The translations under genes and the position numbers were made by a program. This document shows, piece after piece, positions 1 through 5,358 of a DNA stretch of 5,358 bases. This stretch comes from Thermotoga sp. (GTDB lineage Bacteria > Thermotogota > Thermotogae > B3-G13). Below the pieces are notes generated by a model. That model did not search any database. It was not told the origin of the DNA and was given only the letters and a program-made list of their open reading frames with translations. The stretch spans positions 1 through 5,358 of the forward strand of contig QNAT01000106.1 in the NCBI GenBank assembly GCA_003641555.1. The letters are read 5' to 3'. Numbering within the stretch: the stretch's first letter is position 1; every line of letters starts with the position of its first letter.

Positions 1-184
1 ATACGAGATCATGAGTCAAAGGTCTTGAAAAATTCACTTTTTCCAATGCCATTCCGATTGCTAAAGCCTCTGTTGTGCCTATCCAGATGGGTATAACCCT
101 TTGGCTCTCCTCTTCGATCAGCAGGACTAAAGGTGTGTTATTCGTTTTATCTAAAAGTAAAGCTTTTACCTTCACTTCTTTCAT
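1..184 (-). CDS. DUF151 / bifunctional nuclease domain protein, N-terminal part (truncated by window edge)
   Basis: The visible 61 codons encode the N-terminal part of a BFN/DUF151 domain (Pfam family PF02577). The family is known from plant bifunctional nucleases and from crystallised Thermotoga TM0160; its bacterial role is poorly defined. Visible family hallmarks are a short strand followed by NTPLVLL (residues 16-22), VIPIWIG (30-36), then an A-rich helix TEALAIGMALE (38-48) and the signature SRPLTHDL (53-60). The ATG at 184 is chosen because AAGGAGG lies 7 nt upstream; the ATG five bases earlier (189) runs into TGA after two codons. The gene follows plsC on the same strand after 33 bp, so the two are probably co-transcribed. 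The C-terminal half lies outside the window, so completeness and any catalytic residues cannot be judged. The family assignment is strong; nuclease function is only inherited from distant relatives. Confidence 0.88.
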   Translation of the reverse strand, partial: MKEVKVKALLLDKTNNTPLVLLIEEESQRVIPIWIGTTEALAIGMALEKVNFSRPLTHDLV

Positions 185-191
185 TTCATTG

Positions 192-198
192 CCTCCTT
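192..198 (-). promoter_or_regulatory. Strong Shine-Dalgarno for the DUF151 gene
   Basis: AAGGAGG on the minus strand, 7 nt before the ATG at 184, in the 33-bp gap after plsC. It is a near-perfect anti-16S match and fixes the start codon. No terminator-like hairpin is seen in the gap, which supports read-through from plsC. Confidence 0.85.
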
Positions 199-217
199 AC
201 CCAGCAAACTCATTTAA

Positions 218-1003
218 CTATTTTTCCCTGAACCCTGTAACTTTGTGGTGAAGATCCTCATTTTGCATTTCTATTATCTTCTCTCTGACCAAATCACTCA
301 ACGAACGCTTTTCCTGGGGGATGAGAGTTGATGTATCTAAAGGCTTGCCTATCGAAACTCTTACGTTTGCTGGTGTAATGAAGTATTTCTTTTTTCGGAT
401 GATGTTTATCGTTCCGCATATGCTAACGGGAACAACTGGTATATTAGTCATAGTGGCTAATTTAAGACTTCCAGCTCTGAATTCATGGATTTTTCCATCC
501 GGACTGCGTGTTCCTTCCGGGAACACCGCGAGTACCCTTTTTTCTTGTTTGATAACTCTGGAGAGTTCTCGGAATAGTTTCAATGCGGAACGTGTATCCT
601 TCCTATCTAAGAAAACGCTCCCGGCGGACTCCAGAATATGATCAAAGATCGGAAATCTTTTCAATTCTTTCTTTGCCAGGAAACCTATTCCATCATTTAC
701 ATACCCACATAAAAGAGGTATATCCATATAACTTTGATGATTGGCAACAACGAGGTATGGACCTTCCTTTGGAAGCAAATCTTTTCCTTTTACTTCTACC
801 TTACTACCAGTTAGCCTTAACGTCATCCTTCCCCATTCTCCTAATTTTTTGCTTGCATATTTCTTATATGCTCCATATCCATAATGTTTTAACAGATATC
901 TACATTTCATCATATAGTAAATACCATAAAGTATTGTATATGAAAAAAAGATCACAATAAAAACGATATACCTTATGTAAACCATGCTTTTCAACCCCAT
1001 CAT
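218..1003 (-). CDS. plsC: 1-acyl-sn-glycerol-3-phosphate acyltransferase (PlsC family)
   Basis: This 261-residue protein is a lysophospholipid acyltransferase of the LPLAT/PlsC family. It would transfer an acyl group to the sn-2 position of lysophosphatidic acid to give phosphatidic acid at the cytoplasmic face of the inner membrane. Visible features, in order: a hydrophobic N-terminal anchor (about residues 8-31); block I NHQSYMD (88-94), giving the catalytic H-x4-D pair His89/Asp94; block II GSVFLDRKD (128-136); block III FPEGTRS (161-167), which binds the glycerol phosphate; and block IV IPVVPVSI (188-195). All four blocks are intact and the length is normal. Start choice is uncertain: ATG at 1003, ATG at 1000, or Met7 at 985, which has GGGG 9 nt upstream and would still keep the anchor. 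The DUF151 gene follows 33 bp downstream; the lptF-lptD gene is divergent. Family members also acylate other lysolipids, so exact substrate is inferred. Confidence 0.93.
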   Translation of the reverse strand: MMGLKSMVYIRYIVFIVIFFSYTILYGIYYMMKCRYLLKHYGYGAYKKYASKKLGEWGRMTLRLTGSKVEVKGKDLLPKEGPYLVVANHQSYMDIPLLCGYVNDGIGFLAKKELKRFPIFDHILESAGSVFLDRKDTRSALKLFRELSRVIKQEKRVLAVFPEGTRSPDGKIHEFRAGSLKLATMTNIPVVPVSICGTINIIRKKKYFITPANVRVSIGKPLDTSTLIPQEKRSLSDLVREKIIEMQNEDLHHKVTGFREK

Positions 1004-1022
1004 TCATCTTTTACTATTCCGA

Positions 1023-1040
1023 ATATATGATATCATATAT
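1023..1040. repeat. 18-bp perfect palindrome in the divergent promoter region
   Basis: ATATATGATATCATATAT reads the same on both strands, centred between 1031 and 1032. It overlaps the TATGAT -10-like hexamers for both directions. A dimeric regulator site is one reading. Because the sequence is pure AT apart from one G and one C, it could also simply be a symmetric pair of -10 elements. Confidence 0.55.
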
Positions 1041-1056
1041 GATAAAGAAAATGATA
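1027..1056 (+). repeat. Three ATGATA copies at exact 12-bp period
   Basis: ATGATA occurs at 1027-1032, 1039-1044 and 1051-1056. The first two sit inside a longer 10-bp direct repeat, ATATATGATA (1023-1032 and 1035-1044). A 12-bp period is close to one helical turn, so the copies would lie on roughly the same face of the DNA. The third copy is flanked by different bases. Function is unknown; a cooperative operator is inference, and chance in AT-rich DNA is possible. Confidence 0.45.
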
Positions 1057-1068
1057 CTTTTGAAGGGG

Positions 1069-1073
1069 AGAGG
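1069..1073 (+). promoter_or_regulatory. Shine-Dalgarno supporting the TTG start of lptF-lptD
   Basis: AGAGG ends 8 nt before the TTG at 1082, inside the purine-rich stretch GGGGAGAGG (1065-1073). The frame has a TGA at 1061-1063 and no ATG, GTG or TTG between it and 1082, so TTG is the earliest possible start. It yields the family-typical N-terminus LDRYIMKG. Confidence 0.7.
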
Positions 1074-1081
1074 ATGAATCT

Positions 1082-4000
1082 TTGTCCATACTTGACAGAT
1101 ATATTATGAAGGGCATGTTACTGCCGTTCTTTATTGGATTAGCGGGTTTTTTGGTTTTTATCAGTGTTGAATTGCTTTATCAACTCTCAGACATTATATT
1201 ACGAAATAAGATTCCTATTGTAAATCTTTTCATATTAATATATTACAATATCCCGGCTTTTACTGTTATGGGATTACCAGTAGGGGTGCTATTTGCTATA
1301 TTCTGGTTGATATCACAGTTATCTACAAATAATGAGTTGCTTGCCTTTGAAGTCAATGGAATATCCAAGAAGAGGGTTATAATACCCTTTTTGATAGTTG
1401 GAGTCCTCCTGAGCTTCCTTAACTTCTTCCTTGGTGATTATCTCGTTCCCAGTTTCAATGAAAAAGCCAATAGAATGACACGAGAGATCATATATCGTAA
1501 ACCAAACATTGCCATAAGAGAAAATACCTTTTTCAAAAAACAAGATGAGTATTTCTATGTTGAAAAGTTTAACAGAAAAACTCAAACATTTGAAAATGTT
1601 GTTATATACGATACATCAGGTGAAAATCTGAAAATGATAACGGCTAAGAAAGCAAATGAAGAGAGTGGAAAATGGTTTTTATATAACGCAAGGATATATG
1701 TAACGGATAAGGAAGGCAAAATGACTCTCAATGGTAAATTCGATAAGATGGAATTCGATCTAAAGGAAGAAGTGAGAAGATTTTTAACCTATCAGAAAGG
1801 ACCTCGTGACATGAGCACGAAAGAACTAAAAGAACACATGAAGATCTTCAAACGGCTTGGACTCGATACAGCAGTGTATGAGACGGAATATTATGCTAAA
1901 TATGCCGTTGCACTTGGCCCAATAATAATAGTTCTGGTAGGTGTCCCTCTATCGTTGATATTCGATATCAGCTCTAAAGCAACCGGTATCATCCTTACTT
2001 TTATTTTAATTGTACTGTATCAGGGTTCGACAGCATGGCTTACAGCTATGGCAGAAAACAAGCTTCTTTCTCCATTTTGGGGTGCGTGGCTGCCGGATAT
2101 AGTCTTCCTCATAACTGGATTTCTCTTATTCTTAATCCTCGGGACGAAATTGCTCTATAGAGTTAGAGAACTCTTCTCTCGTCTTTTTATAATAGCCATT
2201 CCAATTTTACTTCTTCCTTTACTTTTTTCTCCTGCGAAGGTATGGGCTGCCGAAGAAGTAGTTAATATAGAGGCAGCTACAATAACCTACAATGCCCATA
2301 CAGATGCACTCACAGCTGTGGGAAGTGTAACCGTAGATTACAAAGATGATCATATCTTTGCCCCTCGATTGGATATGAAGGACAGGGTAATAACGATAAC
2401 AGGTCCGGCAACAGTTATCAGTAAGCAGGGGACACAAACTGCTACCTGGACTGCCATTAAGCTTAAGGTAAATTTAGATAAGGATGCCTATCTTGTCCTC
2501 AAGATGCGAGGGGTAACGAAGATGAAGTTCAAAGAAAAAAGTGGAAAGTTGAAAGAGCATACTGTATATTACTTTGGTGAAAAAACCGAAAATGCTACGG
2601 ATACAAAAGGAAAGGAATGCTGGAATATCGGTAATGGTTTTATCACTACATGTGATTTAAAACATCCACATTATGAATTCAGAGCATCTAAGATAAGACT
2701 ATACCCAAACGATTATTTGATAGCATACGATGTGGTATTCGTCGTACTGGACGTTCCCATTATGTATCTTCCTGTTTATTACGTGAATTTAAACGGAGAA
2801 AAGAAACAACCTCTGGAATTTCACTTTGGCTATGATGAAAACAGCGGATTTTATGTACAGGTAAAGTTTAATTATTATTTGAGTAAGGACCAACCAGGTT
2901 CTACGGCTTACAATTGGTATCAAAAAAAATATCGTGCACTTACCATAGAACAAACACTAAAATTCTTAGGGATAGGAGGCTATTTTAAGTATTATCAAAA
3001 AAATCCTGTTGATTCTGAGCAGAATGTCAAGGCACTATCGCTATCATTCTCTAAACAATTGAACAAAAATATGAAGGCTATGACATCATATGATTATTCT
3101 GAATCTAAACAAAATAATACGTTAACATTATCTTTAACAGGTAGTTTTTCGAAGAACACGGGTTATTCTTTAAAATATTCAGAAGTGAAGCCTCTCCTCG
3201 GTGTGATGGAAGAAAAACCTTTTGCTATAACGGATACTGCCCCCGCTATTTCTTTTTATGCAAAAAATCTTCATCTTAAATTGCCTTTTTCTTCTGCGCT
3301 TGATCTTAAGAACTTCAATATTAGTTATACGGATTCTAAGAGCGCATCTTATTCATCAGGTGGCGAGTCAATAACGGCTACTTCTACGAGGCAAACAGGA
3401 AGTATGAATACTTATATCTCAACTCGAAACACATTATTCGTTTTGAGCAATACGACTCATTCTCTGTACTCTTCGTTTAATCGAACATCGAGGGCTACTC
3501 CTACGTACAGCTTAAAACAGGATAACATACTAACTTTTCATCCTATTAGATTCCGTGTGGGGAATCTTCTAAATTTTTCTGAATCTTACAAGATGGCGTA
3601 TGGTGTTGAGGTAAAAAATCTAACATCAGAACAACTGACCGATCTGGCATCGGAAATAGCAGCAAATCCTGCTAAGGCTCCTCCTAAAAACTTGCATGGC
3701 AGGTGGGCTAATGAACTGATAACGGGTTTGACTGTTAAACCCTTCAATTGGATGACATTAAAGGCAACACATTTATTCGATTATGTTAAAGGCCAGGGAA
3801 TGAGTGATTTCAAAATGAGATTCAACAGAAACAAGTTGGCGCTGGAAGGTAACACAAAACTCGGTCCTCTCTCCACAACAGCGAAGACCGGCTATGATCT
3901 GGGATATGAGTTCAGGCCACCGAAGAGACCCTGGAATGATTTGAATATTTCGAACATATTGAAAGGGAATATATTAGCCCCTTTTACTCTGAGTAATGAG

Positions 4001-4726
4001 ACTATTCTTGATATCAACGAAGCATGTTCAGCAACTGATATTAACAAGGCAATTCTAAAGCGAAGTGATTTCTCTTTCAACACGAATTTGATGAAGGTAC
4101 TCGTGAAATTCAGTACCAATATGGAATTCAATACATCAATTGAATCTCTCAAAATGAAGAAAACGGATTTTAAATTATCTCTGAACAAAATACCCTGGGC
4201 CTGGACATCTTCAACATCGTACTTCAATGACACCTCATCTACTCCAACATTCGGTACACTGAAAAACATGTTTACATGGATTTCGAAAGATAAAAAGCAT
4301 TCGTTGAGATTGAACTTGAATTTTGAGCATGCCGATCTTTCATCATTGGAATATTTCTCTTTAAGTTACAGGGAGAGAAGATATCCTCATGTATTTAAAC
4401 TCGCAGATTTTATGCCCACTTTATCTACTACAAATACGTTTTCTCCTCTCTATCTCCTTGCTGATCTACCCATTGCACTTAACGCAGTCATAGACTACTC
4501 TTACCAACCTTCGAGATTCAAAAATGAGCTGGGTTTTACATTGTTATTTATCAAAGACTTGCATTGTTGGGAATCGAAAGGTTATATTAAAGGAAAATGG
4601 GATTTGAATTCAGGGAAATTGACTCCTTCTTTTGAGATACAATTTTACATAAAAGATTTTCCGGAAAAGACAACGACTTTCTTTGAAAAGGAAGGGAAAC
4701 CGGGAATAAGATTGGGAGGCTTTTAA
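1082..4726 (+). CDS. lptF-lptD: LptF/LptG-type permease fused in frame to LptD-type outer-membrane translocon
   Basis: The 1214-residue product combines two parts of the Lpt lipopolysaccharide-export pathway that are normally separate proteins. Residues 1-358 are a full-length YjgP/YjgQ (LptF/LptG) permease: LDRYIMKG start, membrane segments near 12-36, 47-80 and 98-118, the hallmark ELLAFEVNGIS (85-95), a periplasmic jellyroll region (about 120-270), then segments near 273-296, 300-322 and 334-358 with GVPLSLIFD (287-295). Residues 359-389 form a signal-peptide-like segment. Residues 391-565 are an OstA/LptA-like beta-taco with the LptD features ITTCD (521-525) and DVPIMYLPVYY (557-567). Residues 578-1214 are rich in alternating hydrophobic/polar strands, fitting an outer-membrane barrel, and end in Phe, as BAM substrates often do. 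The LptD part (about 825 residues) is normal in size. The start is TTG at 1082. lnt follows after 1 bp. Domain identities are confident; whether the product stays one chain is unknown, as is the exported lipid. The partner permease, LptB and LptC are not in the window. Confidence 0.9.
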   Translation: MSILDRYIMKGMLLPFFIGLAGFLVFISVELLYQLSDIILRNKIPIVNLFILIYYNIPAFTVMGLPVGVLFAIFWLISQLSTNNELLAFEVNGISKKRVIIPFLIVGVLLSFLNFFLGDYLVPSFNEKANRMTREIIYRKPNIAIRENTFFKKQDEYFYVEKFNRKTQTFENVVIYDTSGENLKMITAKKANEESGKWFLYNARIYVTDKEGKMTLNGKFDKMEFDLKEEVRRFLTYQKGPRDMSTKELKEHMKIFKRLGLDTAVYETEYYAKYAVALGPIIIVLVGVPLSLIFDISSKATGIILTFILIVLYQGSTAWLTAMAENKLLSPFWGAWLPDIVFLITGFLLFLILGTKLLYRVRELFSRLFIIAIPILLLPLLFSPAKVWAAEEVVNIEAATITYNAHTDALTAVGSVTVDYKDDHIFAPRLDMKDRVITITGPATVISKQGTQTATWTAIKLKVNLDKDAYLVLKMRGVTKMKFKEKSGKLKEHTVYYFGEKTENATDTKGKECWNIGNGFITTCDLKHPHYEFRASKIRLYPNDYLIAYDVVFVVLDVPIMYLPVYYVNLNGEKKQPLEFHFGYDENSGFYVQVKFNYYLSKDQPGSTAYNWYQKKYRALTIEQTLKFLGIGGYFKYYQKNPVDSEQNVKALSLSFSKQLNKNMKAMTSYDYSESKQNNTLTLSLTGSFSKNTGYSLKYSEVKPLLGVMEEKPFAITDTAPAISFYAKNLHLKLPFSSALDLKNFNISYTDSKSASYSSGGESITATSTRQTGSMNTYISTRNTLFVLSNTTHSLYSSFNRTSRATPTYSLKQDNILTFHPIRFRVGNLLNFSESYKMAYGVEVKNLTSEQLTDLASEIAANPAKAPPKNLHGRWANELITGLTVKPFNWMTLKATHLFDYVKGQGMSDFKMRFNRNKLALEGNTKLGPLSTTAKTGYDLGYEFRPPKRPWNDLNISNILKGNILAPFTLSNETILDINEACSATDINKAILKRSDFSFNTNLMKVLVKFSTNMEFNTSIESLKMKKTDFKLSLNKIPWAWTSSTSYFNDTSSTPTFGTLKNMFTWISKDKKHSLRLNLNFEHADLSSLEYFSLSYRERRYPHVFKLADFMPTLSTTNTFSPLYLLADLPIALNAVIDYSYQPSRFKNELGFTLLFIKDLHCWESKGYIKGKWDLNSGKLTPSFEIQFYIKDFPEKTTTFFEKEGKPGIRLGGF
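2150..2248 (+). other. Junction segment of LptF-LptD: internal signal peptide and candidate internal TTG start
   Basis: Codons 357-389 link the two halves. They encode a short basic stretch (Arg360, Arg362, Arg367), a hydrophobic core IAIPILLLPLLF (371-382) and a signal-peptidase-like site VWA|A (cleavage after Ala389), directly before the mature-like start AEEVVNIEA. LptF-type permeases end in the cytoplasm, so this segment would insert in the normal signal-peptide direction. Codon 357 is itself TTG (2150-2152), preceded by GGGA with a 5-nt gap, a weak ribosome site. In-frame initiation there would produce a stand-alone LptD precursor. The signal-peptide-like shape is seen directly; cleavage and re-initiation are inferred. 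Confidence 0.65.
4714..4719 (+). promoter_or_regulatory. Shine-Dalgarno of lnt embedded in the last codons of lptF-lptD
   Basis: GGGAGG ends 8 nt before the TTG at 4728. It overlaps the codons for the final Gly-Gly of LptD. With a 1-nt gap between the TAA (4724-4726) and the TTG, this arrangement favours translational coupling of lnt to the upstream gene and decides the lnt start. Confidence 0.85.
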
Positions 4727-4727
4727 A

Positions 4728-5358
4728 TTGAAAAGAGAAAGAAGAACATGGTGGCAGCGCGTTATTTTGTTATCGATATCCGCTTTTTTGTTGTTTTTAG
4801 CCCAGCCCAAGATCAGCTGGGATCCATTGATATGGATAGGCTTGATACCATTCTTCCTATCCATCGAAGATACGAAGTGGTGGAAAGCTATTTTATATGG
4901 AGAGTTATTTGGGACTATCTATTTTGTATTAAACATGTATTGGGTAGCAGGTGTTATAACACGGGAATTGCCTTCTGTGATAAGACATGCCTCCGGAGAA
5001 CTGGGGATACTGCCATTTATTCTTTTATGTGCGATAGAAGGAATTTCTCTGGCTTTGTTTGCGTTCATATATTGGATGATAAGGAGGTGGATAAGATCTA
5101 AGTTGTGGAGTGTGATGGCAATTGCATCATCATGGGTTCTGATCGAATACGTACGTGGATTCGGCCAATTGGGTTTTACAGGAGGTAGATTGAGTGATGC
5201 GATTTACAAGAGGATAGGATTGATCCAAACGATGAGTTTTACAGGTATATGGTTTATCCTATTCCTCATAGTTTTGATAAATGCTATCTTCTTTTTTATA
5301 TTAAAATCCTCTTCTTTTAGTCTGTTAAAAAAATGTACTTTCATAATAGGTGTTTTTG
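4728..5358 (+). CDS. lnt: Apolipoprotein N-acyltransferase, N-terminal membrane half (truncated by window edge)
   Basis: Lnt transfers an acyl chain from a phospholipid to the N-terminal cysteine of diacylated lipoproteins on the periplasmic side of the inner membrane. The 210 visible residues form the membrane half: a basic start KRERR, a first helix ending in FLAQPKISWDPLIWIGLIPF (23-42), matching the family pattern in which a helix is followed by a Trp/Pro loop and a second helix; a third segment with NMYWVAG (69-75); and the characteristic SSWVLIEYVRG (134-144) followed by LGFTGGRLS (148-156) and the helix FTGIWFILFLIVLINA (171-186). The nitrilase-like domain with the Glu-Lys-Cys triad lies beyond the right edge, so activity cannot be assessed. 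The start is TTG at 4728, set by GGGAGG 8 nt upstream; no upstream alternative fits. The usual GFPW motif after the Glu-x-x-Arg is GFTGG here. The gene is tightly linked to lptF-lptD and likely co-translated. Confidence 0.87.
   Translation, partial: MKRERRTWWQRVILLSISAFLLFLAQPKISWDPLIWIGLIPFFLSIEDTKWWKAILYGELFGTIYFVLNMYWVAGVITRELPSVIRHASGELGILPFILLCAIEGISLALFAFIYWMIRRWIRSKLWSVMAIASSWVLIEYVRGFGQLGFTGGRLSDAIYKRIGLIQTMSFTGIWFILFLIVLINAIFFFILKSSSFSLLKKCTFIIGVF

Larger units (their letters stand above)
1004..1081. promoter_or_regulatory. Divergent intergenic region, probable promoters for plsC and lptF-lptD
   Basis: This 78-bp gap is the only space between two divergent genes, so it must hold at least the start signals of both unless transcripts begin farther away. 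TATGAT, one mismatch from TATAAT, occurs on the plus strand at 1026-1031 and 1038-1043 and on the minus strand at 1037-1032. No convincing -35 box is seen at 16-18 bp from any of them (for example TTCATC at 1003-1008 upstream of the first), so exact promoter assignment is weak. The -10-like sequences are embedded in the palindrome and 12-bp repeat described separately, which suggests shared control of both directions. Confidence 0.5.

Noticed and set aside
184..218. Intrinsic terminator between plsC and the DUF151 gene
   Set aside because: The 33-bp gap holds no stable inverted repeat followed by a T-run, so read-through is more likely.
321..641. Plus-strand 106-codon open frame
   Set aside because: It lies entirely within plsC on the opposite strand, where all four PlsC motifs are intact. 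Its translation shows no recognisable domain and no good ribosome site was seen.
583..960. Plus-strand 125-codon open frame
   Set aside because: It is an antisense shadow of plsC with no recognisable family features.
2140..2260. Possible sequencing frameshift or lost stop that falsely merges two genes
   Set aside because: The frame passes through without interruption, and the junction codes for a sensible basic-hydrophobic-AxA segment in the same frame as both domains. A lost stop by a single base substitution cannot be excluded from one sequence.
3892..4269. Minus-strand 125-codon open frame
   Set aside because: It is antisense to the barrel region of LptF-LptD; no recognised domain and no promoter context.
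4610..4864. Minus-strand 84-codon open frame
   Set aside because: It overlaps the end of lptF-lptD and the start of lnt on the opposite strand and shows nothing recognisable.
4748..5101. Plus-strand 117-codon frame starting with ATG
   Set aside because: It is an alternate frame of lnt. The lnt frame has strong homology-like motifs, a good Shine-Dalgarno and stays open to the window end.

Overview
The window is an AT-rich, gene-dense stretch of chromosome from a diderm (outer-membrane-bearing) bacterium. Arginine is mostly AGA/AGG, ATA is common for isoleucine, and two of the four genes start with TTG. The first 61 residues of the DUF151 protein resemble, from memory, the Thermotoga maritima protein TM0160. 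A thermophilic or Thermotogota-like source is therefore a reasonable but unproven guess. There is no sign of phage, transposon, CRISPR array, rRNA or tRNA.

Minus strand, left side (1-1003): a complete plsC-type acyltransferase gene is followed 33 bp later by the start of a DUF151/bifunctional-nuclease gene that runs off the left edge. The two probably form one transcript. A 78-bp divergent intergenic region (1004-1081) separates them from the plus-strand genes. It contains an 18-bp perfect palindrome and three copies of ATGATA at exact 12-bp intervals.

Plus strand (1082-5358): one unbroken 1214-codon gene joins an LptF/LptG-type inner-membrane permease (about residues 1-358) to an LptD-type protein (about residues 390-1214: OstA/LptA-like beta-taco plus outer-membrane barrel). 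A signal-peptide-like segment lies at the junction. One base after its stop codon begins lnt (apolipoprotein N-acyltransferase), which also uses TTG, has a strong Shine-Dalgarno inside the last lptD codons, and is cut by the right edge.

Taken together this is an envelope-biogenesis locus: PlsC makes phosphatidic acid for phospholipids, the LptF-LptD polypeptide would extract an amphipathic (glyco)lipid from the inner membrane and insert it at the outer membrane, and Lnt completes lipoprotein acylation. The notable feature is the fusion of an inner-membrane permease to an outer-membrane translocon in one reading frame, with a junction that looks built to be cleaved or re-initiated.
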